From: Winogradskya humida
Lineage (GTDB): Bacteria; Actinomycetota; Actinomycetes; Mycobacteriales; Micromonosporaceae
DNA length: 64,000 bases
NCBI RefSeq assembly: GCF_016862215.1
Contig: NZ_BOMN01000001.1
Coordinates: forward strand, 1-64,000
Direction of reading: 5' to 3'
The position numbers were made by a program, and so were the translations under genes. Positions 8,454 to 18,300 of the stretch are shown one piece after another (within the stretch, counting starts at the first letter, position 1; each line of letters opens with the position of its first letter). The notes under the pieces were generated by a model. That model ran no database searches. It saw only the letters and a program-made list of their open reading frames with translations, and was not told where the DNA came from.

Positions 8454-9107
8454 ATGAGCGAAAATCGCGCCACCAAGGACCGGGCCGGGCACACCCGCGA
8501 GCAGATCCTGACCGCAGCCGAGCGCCTCTTCGCCGAACAGGGCCTCTTCACCGTCTCCAACCGCCAGGTCAGCGAGGCCGCCGGCCAGGGCAACAACGCC
8601 GCCGTCGGCTACCACTTCGGCACGAAAACCGACCTGATCGGCGCCATCGTCCGCCGCCACCTCGAGCCGATGGAACAGATCCGCCGCCAACTGGCCTTTC
8701 GCTACGACGGCAGCCAGAACCCCCGCGACTGGGTCACCTGCCTGGTCCAGCCCATCACCGACCACCTGGCCACCCTCGGCCACCCCACCTGGTACGCCCG
8801 CTTCGCCGCCCAGGTCATGACCGACCCCCAGCACCGAGCCGTCATCGTCGACCAGGCCCTCGGCACGGACACCATCGCCACGGTCGTGGACAACCTCTTC
8901 CACTGCCTCCCGGACCTGCCGCCAGACGTCCGAGCGACCCGGATGCCGATGCTGCGCAACCTCCTCGTCCACACCTGCGCCGAACAGGAACGCCTCCTCG
9001 CCGACCAGGCCGGCTCCGGCGGCGATCCGGCCGAGGTCTGGACCGCAACCGCAACCGCCCTGACCGACGCCCTGACCGGCATACTCCTCGCCCCGGTCAC
9101 CCGCTGA
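8454..9107 (+). CDS. TetR family transcriptional regulator
   Basis: A 217-residue regulator. The N-terminal TetR helix-turn-helix spans about residues 12-60 (TREQILTAAERLFAEQG, VSEAAGQGNNAAVGYHFG, KTDLIGAIVRRH). A C-terminal helical ligand domain ends in an alanine/threonine-rich helix. The ATG at 8454 follows a GTGGGGGT ribosome site. It is divergent from the histidine kinase gene with only 84 bases between them, so it probably acts on that short shared promoter region. The ligand is unknown. Confidence 0.9.
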   Translation: MSENRATKDRAGHTREQILTAAERLFAEQGLFTVSNRQVSEAAGQGNNAAVGYHFGTKTDLIGAIVRRHLEPMEQIRRQLAFRYDGSQNPRDWVTCLVQPITDHLATLGHPTWYARFAAQVMTDPQHRAVIVDQALGTDTIATVVDNLFHCLPDLPPDVRATRMPMLRNLLVHTCAEQERLLADQAGSGGDPAEVWTATATALTDALTGILLAPVTR

Positions 9108-9146
9108 CCGGGTCTTCATCCACGTTTCTGGTCGCAGTCACCCAGG

Positions 9147-10166
9147 TCAGACATTGCGCAATTCAAGGACATGGCTGATAGTTCGCTCCCGGCCGCCGGA
9201 GAATCTAACCCTGGTCACCTCGATGACGGCTTCAACTCGTTTGTTGAAGTACCTTTCCAGGTGACTCGAAAGTTCCTCGCTCGTGCTGCCTTGAACAATC
9301 TCGCCGCCATCGGTTCTAATTTCGACCTTGCTGCGGAATGCACTGGCCGAGCCGAGTAGGCCCACCACAGTTACCCGCTCTGCTTCAGCGAATTCACTGT
9401 GTTCGCAGAGATCCCGAACCCGCTGAACACCTCGCGCGCTCCAACTACTACGCCTGCCCTGCGCCCCCCGGGCATACCACGCGACCCGCATACCGACCCC
9501 TGCGCTACTGAGCCCTGCAGTCAAAGCGCCGATATGCTTCATCGACCGCGGCCCGAGTGGTGCGAGTTGTTCAGTCAGCAGCTCATCGGACAGGCCCGCA
9601 CCTTCGGAAAGGTCGACAATATTCAAGACCCGATCGACAGCTTCATCAAGGATTGTCCGAAATTCTCCGACCCAGTCTGCGAACAAGCCGCTTTCTTCCT
9701 GATCGGTGGAAGGCCCATACATCGCCACTCCGAACGACGACGGAAAGGTGGCCACAGCGCTGAGTGCAGTAGCATCACGAATTTCGCGGGGAATGGCGGC
9801 AGAATTCGTCGGGCGCCCTGACAGCGCTTGCGCCACAGCCGAAATCGACTCCTGAAGGTTCGTCAGGAAAGATCCCAGCGTCGATACCGACACGAAGTGA
9901 CCGGATGTCACTTCGCCGGTAAGGGCAACCTCGATACGTCTCCTGCCGTTCCGATCCGAATGATCGTCAACAACGTTCAAGAGCCGGCTCCGCTGAACAT
10001 TGGCAAATTCTTCCGGAGTCGCTGACGACCCCAGCACCAACGAACCTGCCGACGGTCCTCTCGCGGATCCTCGATTCTCGTTCGGAAGCACACTGCGCAA
10101 CTGCGCCATCCACTCGCGAACGGAATCTCGGTCAGGCGAATCAGGCATAGGAACGATCGGTGTCAC
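9147..10166 (-). CDS. unknown protein coupled to a nucleotidyltransferase-like gene
   Basis: A 339-residue protein that I do not recognise. It has no signal peptide or membrane segment; the middle is rich in Ser, Ala and Leu (SVSTLGSFLTNLQESISAV) and the end looks like alternating strand and helix. The start is GTG at 10166, whose GTGA overlaps the stop of the upstream gene, with GGAGGTG eight bases before it; this is strong evidence for translational coupling. The two proteins are probably made in a fixed ratio and may form a complex. Base composition is somewhat more AT-rich than the neighbours, consistent with transfer. A defence or toxin-antitoxin role is possible but unproven. Confidence 0.75.
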   Translation of the reverse strand: MTPIVPMPDSPDRDSVREWMAQLRSVLPNENRGSARGPSAGSLVLGSSATPEEFANVQRSRLLNVVDDHSDRNGRRRIEVALTGEVTSGHFVSVSTLGSFLTNLQESISAVAQALSGRPTNSAAIPREIRDATALSAVATFPSSFGVAMYGPSTDQEESGLFADWVGEFRTILDEAVDRVLNIVDLSEGAGLSDELLTEQLAPLGPRSMKHIGALTAGLSSAGVGMRVAWYARGAQGRRSSWSARGVQRVRDLCEHSEFAEAERVTVVGLLGSASAFRSKVEIRTDGGEIVQGSTSEELSSHLERYFNKRVEAVIEVTRVRFSGGRERTISHVLELRNV

Positions 10167-10771
10167 AGCAGCACCTCCACGTATCCCCGGCGCAGCGAGC
10201 CCGGATCGCCGTTCGCGGCGATCGGCTTGACCCGCTGCCACACTTCGTCATACAGGCCGACATCTCTGAACGACGCAGCATCGGCATGGGTGAACAGGCT
10301 CGTAACCATCTGTGACACCGGCCGGTTCTCGGGAAGCCGGACCAAGTAGGAATCGACCCTCATGCCGCGTTCCACGCACCAACCCCGCAGGGTCAGGTCG
10401 TCAAGATACGCCAGCGTCTCCGCGTCCAGACGATCGAAGGCCTCGGCTCGTAGCAGGTAGGTCACATCCACGTCGCTTGGTTCCGCCTTCCTGCTGACGA
10501 AACTACCCGCGACCCACATGCGCGTGATCTCCCCCGCCAGCGCTCCCACCGCAGAGCGGTGAGAATCCCATTCTCCCCAGATTTCCTCCCGTGCGGTGGA
10601 GCCGGTAGTTCGCACGAACCTCGCATACAGGTCGTCCAAGGAGGCTGAATAGCGACCCGGCGGAAGAAAACCAGTATCCGGGTCAAAATCTGGCAAGCAG
10701 TTCAAGTGGCCCGATACCTCGTCTCTACCTCGTCGGCCAAGCGATCCTATCGCCGCGCCGGCCGGCGCCAC
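10163..10771 (-). CDS. nucleotidyltransferase-like protein (DUF6932 type)
   Basis: A protein of up to 202 residues with the hallmark WVAGSFVSRKAEPSDVDV, a minimal nucleotidyltransferase core (GS followed by DxD) as in MNT/DUF6932 proteins. The preceding LPPGRYSASLDDLYARF is also typical of that family. Such proteins act as antitoxin-like AMP transferases or in defence modules; the target here is unknown. The start is uncertain: GTG at 10771 is the first possible codon but lacks a good ribosome site, and TTG codons further in are alternatives. The end overlaps the next gene by four bases. Confidence 0.7.
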   Translation of the reverse strand: MAPAGAAIGSLGRRGRDEVSGHLNCLPDFDPDTGFLPPGRYSASLDDLYARFVRTTGSTAREEIWGEWDSHRSAVGALAGEITRMWVAGSFVSRKAEPSDVDVTYLLRAEAFDRLDAETLAYLDDLTLRGWCVERGMRVDSYLVRLPENRPVSQMVTSLFTHADAASFRDVGLYDEVWQRVKPIAANGDPGSLRRGYVEVLL

Positions 10772-10907
10772 AGAAGCACTCGTTTCGCTACCTCCGGCGA
10801 GTGTCTCCAGGCGCTTGCGGGTGCCGTTGCGGTGAGAAGCCCGGCATCAAACCGGCACGTGACGTGATGAACCTCCGGCCCGGGTCATTCCGGATGTCAC
10901 GCAGCGG

Positions 10908-11918
10908 TCAGCTGGAGGCGGGGGTCAGGGTGCGCAAGCGGTTGACGAGGGTGCGGACCTCGTGGAGGGCGGCTGGGTCGCCGCGGCGGCCGGCGGTGTC
11001 GACTACGTCGGTGATGCCGGTGAGCATTTCGGCGGCCAGGTGGGGGTCGCCGAGCTGGGCGATTGCTTGCGCTGCCAGCCAGTCACAGTACGCGGGGAGC
11101 ACGCCGGCCAGTCGTAACTGCTCGACCAGGACGAGGCAGGCTTTGTCGTAGCCGTTTGCCAGCAGGATCCGGGCCAGGCCGTCGGTGGCCTGCGTCCATT
11201 CGGGTGTTTGCGGGAACAGTTCGCGCAACGTTTCGTACGTGTCGACGGCCTGTTGTTTGTGTTCGGCTGCGGCGCAGTCGCGGCCGATTTCGAGCAGGGT
11301 TCGGGCGATGCGCTTGCGATCGGCTGCTGGGCCCTGGGCGGCTAGTTCGTCGAGGGTGCGCTGGGCGAGGGCGAGGTTGCGTTCGGCGCGGCGGATGCGG
11401 TCGGCGTGGGTCGCGTGGCCCAGGTGGCGGAGTTGGATGACGTCGGCGGGGAGTTTCGCTTTCGGGGGCGGGGTCCCGTCCGGGCGTACCAGTCGCTCAT
11501 GAACTCGGCCCGACCATTGCACGGCCCGCGGCCGGTAGAGCCGGGTTTCGAACTGTCGGTACGGGCTGGCGTGATGCGCGTCGTCGACCTCGACCCGCAG
11601 CACGTCGCGGGTGGTGTTAAGCAGTTCGCGCAGCCGGCCGGGGTCCGCGGTCACCCGGTGGTCGGCGTCGAGGGCGAGCACCCACTCGGCGGTCTCGTCC
11701 CGGACGGCCTCGTTGCGGGCGGCGGCGAAGTCGTCGGTCCATGCACCGTGGGTGACCACGGCACCGTGGCGGGCGGCGATCTCGGGCGTGCCGTCCTGCG
11801 AACCGGTGTCGTGCACACGGATCACATCCGCCACACCGGTGAGCGATTTCAGACAGGCGGGGAGCATCTCCGCCTCGTCCCGGACGATCACGACAGCAGC
11901 GAGGAGCAATCCGGTCAC
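10908..11918 (-). CDS. family 2 glycosyltransferase with TPR-like C-terminus
   Basis: A 336-residue protein. The first half is a GT-A fold glycosyltransferase: VVIVRDEAEMLPACLKSL, then HDTGSQDGTPEIA and a DxD-type metal motif LALDAD. The second half is helical and tetratricopeptide-like (AEHKQQAVDTYETLRELFP). It probably transfers a sugar from a nucleotide-sugar in the cytoplasm; the acceptor is unknown. GTG at 11918 follows AGGAAAAG, and the much longer open frame upstream is not coding. It lies 38 bases after the large LuxR-type regulator on the same strand, so the two are likely one transcription unit. Confidence 0.85.
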   Translation of the reverse strand: MTGLLLAAVVIVRDEAEMLPACLKSLTGVADVIRVHDTGSQDGTPEIAARHGAVVTHGAWTDDFAAARNEAVRDETAEWVLALDADHRVTADPGRLRELLNTTRDVLRVEVDDAHHASPYRQFETRLYRPRAVQWSGRVHERLVRPDGTPPPKAKLPADVIQLRHLGHATHADRIRRAERNLALAQRTLDELAAQGPAADRKRIARTLLEIGRDCAAAEHKQQAVDTYETLRELFPQTPEWTQATDGLARILLANGYDKACLVLVEQLRLAGVLPAYCDWLAAQAIAQLGDPHLAAEMLTGITDVVDTAGRRGDPAALHEVRTLVNRLRTLTPASS

Positions 11919-11956
11919 CTTTTCCTGTTCGGCGGGTTGCTCCCCACCCTGAGCAC

Positions 11957-14476
11957 CTACACCCGATCGCGCAGGACGTTGGCGAGCTGGACCCGGGAGC
12001 GGACGGCGAGTTTGGCGAAGACTGAGCGCAGGTGGGTGGCGACCGTGTTCGGGGAGACGCCGAGCTCCGCCGCGGCCGAGCGGTTCGTGTGGCCGGCGCC
12101 GATCAGCTGGGCGACCAGCTGTTCGCTGTCGGTCAGCGACCACCAGCCGGCGACCGGGCGGTTCCCTGCCGGGGCGTCGCGGCGGCGGCGTACCCCGAGC
12201 TTCTGCAGTGCCTTCGACACGGCCTTGGCGTCGGATCCGGCGCCGCACCGGGTGTAGATCTCCGCCGCCTCCTCGAGCAGCACGATGGCATCCTGGGAGG
12301 CGACGAGGGCCGCGTGGTCGACGAGGGCGCGGGCCAGCAGCAGCGGTCGCGGGCCCGTACGCAGGATCTCGACCGCTTCCCCGAGCATCGCGGCGTCGCC
12401 GGAGAGTACGGCGGCCGCGTGTTTCGCCGTGCCGACCCAGGACGCCACCCGGTCGTTGTGCCGGGCCACGTGCTCCGCGTCCTCGACGACGTGCAGCGCC
12501 GACGGCCGGTGCCCCGAACGCAGCACCACGGCGAGCAGGATGCGCGTCCACGCCGGGGACCACTGCGAGGAGCAGTACCCGGCCCGGAACGCGGTCACCG
12601 TCGGCATGATCAGGCGTACGGCGGCGTCACCGTCCTCGATCGCCGCGGCGTGCAGGATGCGCAGCCCGCTGGACCACTCGACCACCGGCGAGGTCGGCAG
12701 GTCCGCGGCGGCGAGGTCGAGCGGGTCGCCGCGGTGCAGCGCCACCTCGGCGAGGACGGCGTCGGCCGCGACCCGGTGCACCGGCACCCGTGTCTCGCGG
12801 GCGTGGGCGGCGAGTTCCTGCGCTCGTGCGGCGGCGGCGGTGAGGCGGCCGAGGTCAAGCTCCTGGCGGGCGGCGGCCAGCAGCACCGAGGGACCGAGAT
12901 GCGCGAGGTCGCCGGTCGGCAGCACCGAGGGGCCGAGATGCGCGAGGTCGCCGGTCGGCAGCACCGAGGGGCCGAGATGCGCGAGGTCGGCGGTCACCGT
13001 TGCGCCCGCGCCGACCGCTTCGAGCAGGGCCGCCGCCTCGTCGAAGCGGTCGATGTCCTGCAGGGCGCGCACCCGCTCGGCGGTCGACACCGGCGTCGGC
13101 GCCACCGGCACGTCGGCCACGGCGTGCCACGCGTCGCCGAACCGCGACATCCGGCGCGCGACCATCGCCCGGGTACGCGCGGCGAGTCTGCGGGTGACGA
13201 TGTCCTCGCCGTCCTCGATCTTGATCTCGTCGAGTGTCGACCGCGGACCACCTCCGGCGGCGATCGCTGCCCGGAGAGCCTCGTTCGCGTCGGGCGGCAG
13301 CGGGTCGAGGCGGCGGGCGGCTTCGTCGTACAGTCCCGATGCGACCAGGGCCCGCACGGCGATCAGCTGCCAGTGCGGCTCGCCCGGGCCCATCGCGTCG
13401 GCGATCGCCACGACGTCGGTGTGCCGTTCCGTGGCGACCAGCACCTCGATCGCCTTCTCCACCACATCCCGCGGCGGCTCAGGCAGGTCTGCCACCAACT
13501 CCCAGGCACAGAGAGCAAGACCGGCATTTGCTCGTACGCCCGCCGCGCGCACCACGCGACGTGCACTCTTCCGGTCTCCGGCCGCTCGGAGGTGCCCGGC
13601 CGCCGCCTGCTCCGCGCCGGGGCGGTCGAGGAGCAGGTTCCCGCAGCGTTCGTGCCACGATCGGCGGACGTCCGGCGCGATCTGCGCGTACACGGAGTCT
13701 CTGGCTTGCACTGCAAGCGTTTCCCCGTCGCGCAGCAGGACCCCGCCGGCGCAGGCCTCCCGTGCGGCCTCCGCCAGCCAGCCGCGACCCGGGCTGTCCA
13801 GCAGCGTCGCCGCATCCGCCATCGGCAACGGCCGCCCCCAGACCGCCGCTAGCCGGACCAGGTCGCCGGCGGCCGGCGAGAGCACCGCAAGCCGCCGCCG
13901 CACGATCGCATGATCACCCGCGTCGACGTCCAGCCGCCCGAGCGTGATCCGCGTCGCCTGCCCCGCCGCCCCGGCGATCTCGTCGACGACCTCGGTCGAC
14001 AGGGTCCCGCTGGTCAGCAACCACACGATCGGGACAGCCCCCAGCCGCGCCGGCAACACCTTCAGCGCGAACCGGCTCAGCGCGTCGGCAGCATCGGCGT
14101 CATCGATCGTCACCAGCAACGGCACCCCGGTGGCCACCCGAACGAGCTGCTCCGCGATCAGATCGACCATCCACACGGGACGGTCATGCAGCGGCGCGAG
14201 CTGAGCGAAATCATCCGCCCCGAGCAACGGCACCGGCCCGGAACGCAACGCGGTCAGCAACGCCCCACCCGCAACGGCATGCGCCTCCGGCCCGGACTGA
14301 CTCTGCCCGACCCGGAACCCCAACGACCGCCCCGCCTCCCCCACCGCCCTGGCAAACGCACTCTTCCCGATCCCCGCCGGCCCCACGACGGTCACCAACC
14401 CCCCACGCCGGCTCCGCACCGCCCGCCGAAGAACCCCCAATGCCTGCGCAACCTCCGCCGACCGCCCCCTTGTCAT
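11957..14476 (-). CDS. large ATP-binding LuxR-type (LAL) regulator
   Basis: An 839-residue regulator of the MalT/LAL class. It has an N-terminal P-loop ATPase (VGPAGIGKSAFA near residue 33), a long helical TPR-like middle, and a C-terminal LuxR helix-turn-helix (LTDSEQLVAQLI, then HTNRSAAAELGVSPNTVATH). It would bind ATP and an inducer and activate transcription. ATG at 14476 is chosen; an ATG at 14512 would add 12 residues. A perfect-looking triple repeat of 13 residues sits in the middle (see 12880-12996). The downstream glycosyltransferase is a likely co-transcribed partner. Confidence 0.87.
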   Translation of the reverse strand: MTRGRSAEVAQALGVLRRAVRSRRGGLVTVVGPAGIGKSAFARAVGEAGRSLGFRVGQSQSGPEAHAVAGGALLTALRSGPVPLLGADDFAQLAPLHDRPVWMVDLIAEQLVRVATGVPLLVTIDDADAADALSRFALKVLPARLGAVPIVWLLTSGTLSTEVVDEIAGAAGQATRITLGRLDVDAGDHAIVRRRLAVLSPAAGDLVRLAAVWGRPLPMADAATLLDSPGRGWLAEAAREACAGGVLLRDGETLAVQARDSVYAQIAPDVRRSWHERCGNLLLDRPGAEQAAAGHLRAAGDRKSARRVVRAAGVRANAGLALCAWELVADLPEPPRDVVEKAIEVLVATERHTDVVAIADAMGPGEPHWQLIAVRALVASGLYDEAARRLDPLPPDANEALRAAIAAGGGPRSTLDEIKIEDGEDIVTRRLAARTRAMVARRMSRFGDAWHAVADVPVAPTPVSTAERVRALQDIDRFDEAAALLEAVGAGATVTADLAHLGPSVLPTGDLAHLGPSVLPTGDLAHLGPSVLLAAARQELDLGRLTAAAARAQELAAHARETRVPVHRVAADAVLAEVALHRGDPLDLAAADLPTSPVVEWSSGLRILHAAAIEDGDAAVRLIMPTVTAFRAGYCSSQWSPAWTRILLAVVLRSGHRPSALHVVEDAEHVARHNDRVASWVGTAKHAAAVLSGDAAMLGEAVEILRTGPRPLLLARALVDHAALVASQDAIVLLEEAAEIYTRCGAGSDAKAVSKALQKLGVRRRRDAPAGNRPVAGWWSLTDSEQLVAQLIGAGHTNRSAAAELGVSPNTVATHLRSVFAKLAVRSRVQLANVLRDRV
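12880..12996 (-). repeat. three 39-bp tandem repeats inside the LAL gene
   Basis: Three adjacent 39-base units (starting 12880, 12919 and 12958) are almost identical and stay in frame. They encode the 13-residue unit TGDLAHLGPSVLP three times, near residues 494-532 of the regulator. Being a multiple of three, gain or loss of a unit would alter only the length of the helical linker, so copy number could vary between strains. Confidence 0.85.
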
Positions 14477-14584
14477 CCAGATAGTCTCGTAACAAGACCG
14501 CCCACCGTGCATGAGCCATCCGACTGCCCTCGTGCACGCCGGATTAGGTCACGCCCGCCGGGATCGAGCGGTTACCGTCACCGC

Positions 14585-14985
14585 ATGGCCTCGTTCGACC
14601 CCGACGCCGAGCTCACGCATCCGGCGGACTACCGCCTGGTCACGAACGTGACATAGCAACCGCGCTGAGCTTCCCTTCGTACTACGGGCAGAACCTGGAC
14701 GCTTTCAACGACTGCCTCAGCGACGTCGGTTCCGGGGACTACGGCGTTTCCGCGGAGGCCACCGGCCTCGCTCTGGTCATCATCGGATACGACAAATTCG
14801 CCGGCCAGGCACGGCATGCCGGCCTCATCGGCCGTCGCATGATGTGCCTGGTCCAATCCGACGACCCCGGCATCACCTTCACCCCCGTCGGCGCCACACC
14901 GGTCATGTGGAACGACGCGGAACTGCTCAACGCCAACCGCCGTCCGCTCAGAGGTCGCCGAGACTCTCCACCCCCGCTGCCTTGA
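14585..14985 (+). pseudogene. decayed barstar-family protein
   Basis: The sequence starts as a typical actinobacterial barstar homologue (MASFDPDAELTHPADYRLVT). It then meets a stop and resumes one frame over with FPSYYGQNLDAFNDCLSDVG, followed by GYDKFAGQARHAGLIG and TPVMWNDAELL. Compared with intact family members as I remember them, about 40 codons are lost at the first junction (near 14648-14655). A second, shorter stretch is missing after GYDKFA. Barstars inhibit barnase-type ribonucleases; this copy cannot make a complete one. Its end overlaps the convergent lipoprotein gene. Confidence 0.75.
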
Positions 14986-15334
14986 CCAGCTCATCGCGGG
15001 TCTCCGGGCAGGTCTTCACCGCCTGCGCGTCGAGCACGTCGCCGTCCAGCTGATCCAGGTGGTCGCCGTAGAGGCCGGCAATGCCCATGGTCAGCTGCGC
15101 CATCGCCCCGATCTCCGAACCCTGCTTCTTGACCCCGGGAAGTTCCTTCTTGAGGTACGCGCACAGCTCGTCAGCCGAAATGGGCGCGTTCGCCACGTCG
15201 ACGCCGTCGCCCTTGGCCACCGCGGCCTTGTCTCCCGCCGCCGCGCCCCCACCGCCACCGGCGTCCGTGCCGCAGCCGGTCAACGCCAGCGCCGCCACCG
15301 CGGCCACACCCACCACAACAGCTCGAATTCTCAT
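14948..15334 (-). CDS. small secreted lipoprotein, function unknown
   Basis: A 128-residue protein with a signal peptide (MRIRAVVVGVAAVAALAL) and a lipobox LTGC, so it is exported and lipid-anchored. A glycine/alanine-rich linker follows, then a helical domain with two cysteines (ADELCAYLKKELPG and VKTCPETRDEL) that could form a disulfide. The ATG start comes four bases after the stop of the upstream SARP-like regulator gene, on the same strand, so the two are probably co-transcribed. I cannot assign a function. Confidence 0.82.
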   Translation of the reverse strand: MRIRAVVVGVAAVAALALTGCGTDAGGGGGAAAGDKAAVAKGDGVDVANAPISADELCAYLKKELPGVKKQGSEIGAMAQLTMGIAGLYGDHLDQLDGDVLDAQAVKTCPETRDELVKAAGVESLGDL

Positions 15335-15338
15335 GTCA

Positions 15339-18300
15339 TCACTGCACCCGACCGCGCTTAAGAACGGCTAAAGAGGCCTCGCCGGATTCCCAGCCCTTCG
15401 CGTACGCCTCGGCAAAGGTCTGCTCTCCCAGCGACGCCTGCCCTCGGCGGGTGAGTCCGAGAACCTGCCGATCGGTACGGTCGTGAGCACCCCGCAGCCG
15501 CGCAGCCGTGCCCAGCAGGACGGCGGCGTCGTAGTGCCGGCCGCTTGCCTCGCCGATCGCGGCGGCGTTCACCGCCACCGCGGAGAGCAGCGGCAGGTCC
15601 CGGATCTCCAGCGCCTCCGCATACGCCTTCGCCAGTGCCTCCTGTGCACCTGCCAGGGCACCCTGTTCCAGGCAGAGCTCCGCCCGCACGATGCCGGCCA
15701 GCGTCCGCATGTGACCACCGGGCGAGGTCATGTCGCCGTGCAGGTGGCGTTCGGCGTTGTCGAGCAGCTCGCGTGCCTGGTCCAGCTCGCCGAGGCGCAC
15801 CCGGAAGCCGGCCTCGCGGACGTCGATCATCGTGGACGACAGCGGCGCCGACGTGCGACCCGATCGCCGGCGGACCACTTGCATCAGGGCGACGGCCGGG
15901 CCCGTTTCTCCGCGCCGCAGGTGCAGGTCGATCCGGTGCAGGTCGCTCATCTGATCGCTGAGGCCGAGACCGCCGAACCCCGCCGTCAACGATCGGGCCT
16001 GGCGCAGGTCGTCCAGCGCGCCGTCGAGGTCGCCGCCGTACTGCCGAAGCTGGGCGCGCATGGACAGCACGGCTGCCTGGCCCCAGTCGTCCCCGGCCTG
16101 CCGGAAGCCGACCAGGGCGGCTTCCACACCGGTGCGCATCCGGTCGAGGTCGCCGGCGTTCTCGGCGATCTGCGCGCGGAACATGTGGGCCAGGCCGGCC
16201 TGCCACCCGTCGTCGCCGCCGGCAACGGACTCGATGATGGTGAGCGTGACCGGCTCCGGCTGCACCAGCGCGGTGACCAGGCCCCACGGGCTCGGCAGCC
16301 GGGTGTGTGCCAGTAGCCGCCCGGCCAGCTCATCGGCGGTCTCGCCGCTGATCGTCCCGGCGGCGGTGCCGGGCCCGTTGAGCGACTGGATCGCGAGGAC
16401 ACAGTCACGTTCGGGTGTCGGCTCACCGGGGACCGCGAGTGCCTGTCCCAGCCAGTAGCCCGCGTCGGGGTGCTGGCCGAACATCTGCCAGTACCAGGTC
16501 AGGTGCAGGGCCAGGCCGACAGCGCGGGTGGCGTCGCCGGTGTCGCAGAGGTGACGCAGACCGGCGAGCGTGTTGCTGTACTCGGCGTTGATGAGCTGCA
16601 TGGCTTGCCGCTGCCCGGGCCCGCGCAACTGAGGATCGTGGACGGCGATGAGCTCCGCGAAGTATCTTGCGGCCAAGCCGCGTACGGTGCCGAGCTCTCC
16701 CTTTTCCTCCAGACGGTCGGTGCCCCACTGGCGCAGCGTCTCCAGCATGCGGTAGCGGCCGGGGGTGGGGGCGAGCTGGAGCAGAGACCGGTCGACCAGG
16801 GCGGCGAGCAGCTCGGGGATCTCGCCGGCTGACACGGCGGTTCCGCTGCAGACGGCGGCGGCCGAGGCCGGTGTGACACCTCCGGGCAGGACGGCTATGC
16901 GTTCCGCGACGGCACGCTCGCGGTCGCTGAGCAGCTCCCAGCTCCACGCGATGACCGCCCGTAACGTCCGGTGCCGGGGCAGCGCGACACGGTTTCCGCC
17001 GGTGAGGACCTGGAACCGGTCCGAGAGCCCGTCGGCCAGCTCGGGCAGCGACAGCGTCCGCAACCGGGCCGCCGCCAGCTCCAGTGCGAGCGGCATGCCG
17101 TCGAGCTCGGCCACGATGTGCACCACGTCGCCGAGGGTGCTCTCGTCGACGGCGAAGCCGGGCCGCACGGCGGCTGCCCGCTCGGTGAACAGCCGCACTG
17201 AAGCCGCCCGGCGGACGTGCTCGAGATCCGCATCCGGCTCCGGCAGCGTGAGCGGGCCGAGCGGGACCAGCGCCTCGCCGTCGATGGCCAGGGGTTCGCG
17301 GCTGGTGGCGAGCACGCGGAGCCCGGGGCAGCGTGACAGCAGTGCCGCGACCAGATGGGCCACGGCGTCGATCAGGTGTTCACAGTTGTCGATCAGCAGC
17401 AGGCTCTCCCGATCGGCGAACCGCTCGACGAGCACGTCGAGGTCGTCACCCACGGCCCGGAACGTCGCGCCGTCACGCATCCCGATCGTGGCCAGCACCG
17501 CCGCGCCGATCTTGGCGGGCTCGACGATGACGGCCAGGTCGATCAGCCAGGTGCCGTCGCCGAACTCGTGGGGGTGCCGGCGTGCGGCTTCGATCGCCAG
17601 GCGGGTTTTCCCGGCGCCGCCGGGACCGAGCACGGTGACCAGTCTCCCGGCGGCGAGCAGGGTGCCGATGCGGGCGAGGTCATCGCCGCGGCCGATGAAG
17701 CTGGTCACCGGCGAGGGCAGGTTTCCCGGTGTGACGTGGTCGTCCCCACCACTTTTCTGGGCCGCCATGTGGTGCCCGGGGCGCAGCAGGCGCAGGTGAC
17801 GCTCGCGCAGGGCGTCGCCGGGGTCGGCGCCCAGCGTGTCGGCCAGGGCCTCGCGGATCTGCTCGTAGCTGCCCAGGGCGTCGGCTTGGCGGCCGGTGGC
17901 GGTCAGCGCGTCCATGAGCAGCGCGGCCGCCCGCTCGTGAACGGGGTGCTCACTGAGCAGGGCGCTCAGGTGAGCGGCAGCCGAGCCGGCGTCGCCCAGG
18001 GCCAGCTCGGCGTCGGCGAGATCAACGACGGCCTCGGCGGAGAGGGTGGCCAAGCGGGTCGCTGCGGCGGGCGCCACCGCGGCGACCACCCCGGGCTCGG
18101 CGCCCAGGGCGGCTCCCCACAGCGCCACGGCTTCGTGCAGCACGGCAGCCGCGGTGCCCGGATCGCCGGCCCGCAGGCTGTCCCGGCCGGCGGCGGCAAG
18201 CTGCTCGAACCGAAGCGCGTCCACGTCTGCCGCTTGCACCCGCAGCCGGTAGCCGCCCGGGGCCTGCACAACCGCCACGGCCGACCGGGCGGCCTGCCGA

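Noticed and set aside
8370..9119. An N-terminal extension of the histidine kinase
   Set aside because: It is antisense to the TetR gene. The kinase begins at ATG 8369 with its first membrane segment.
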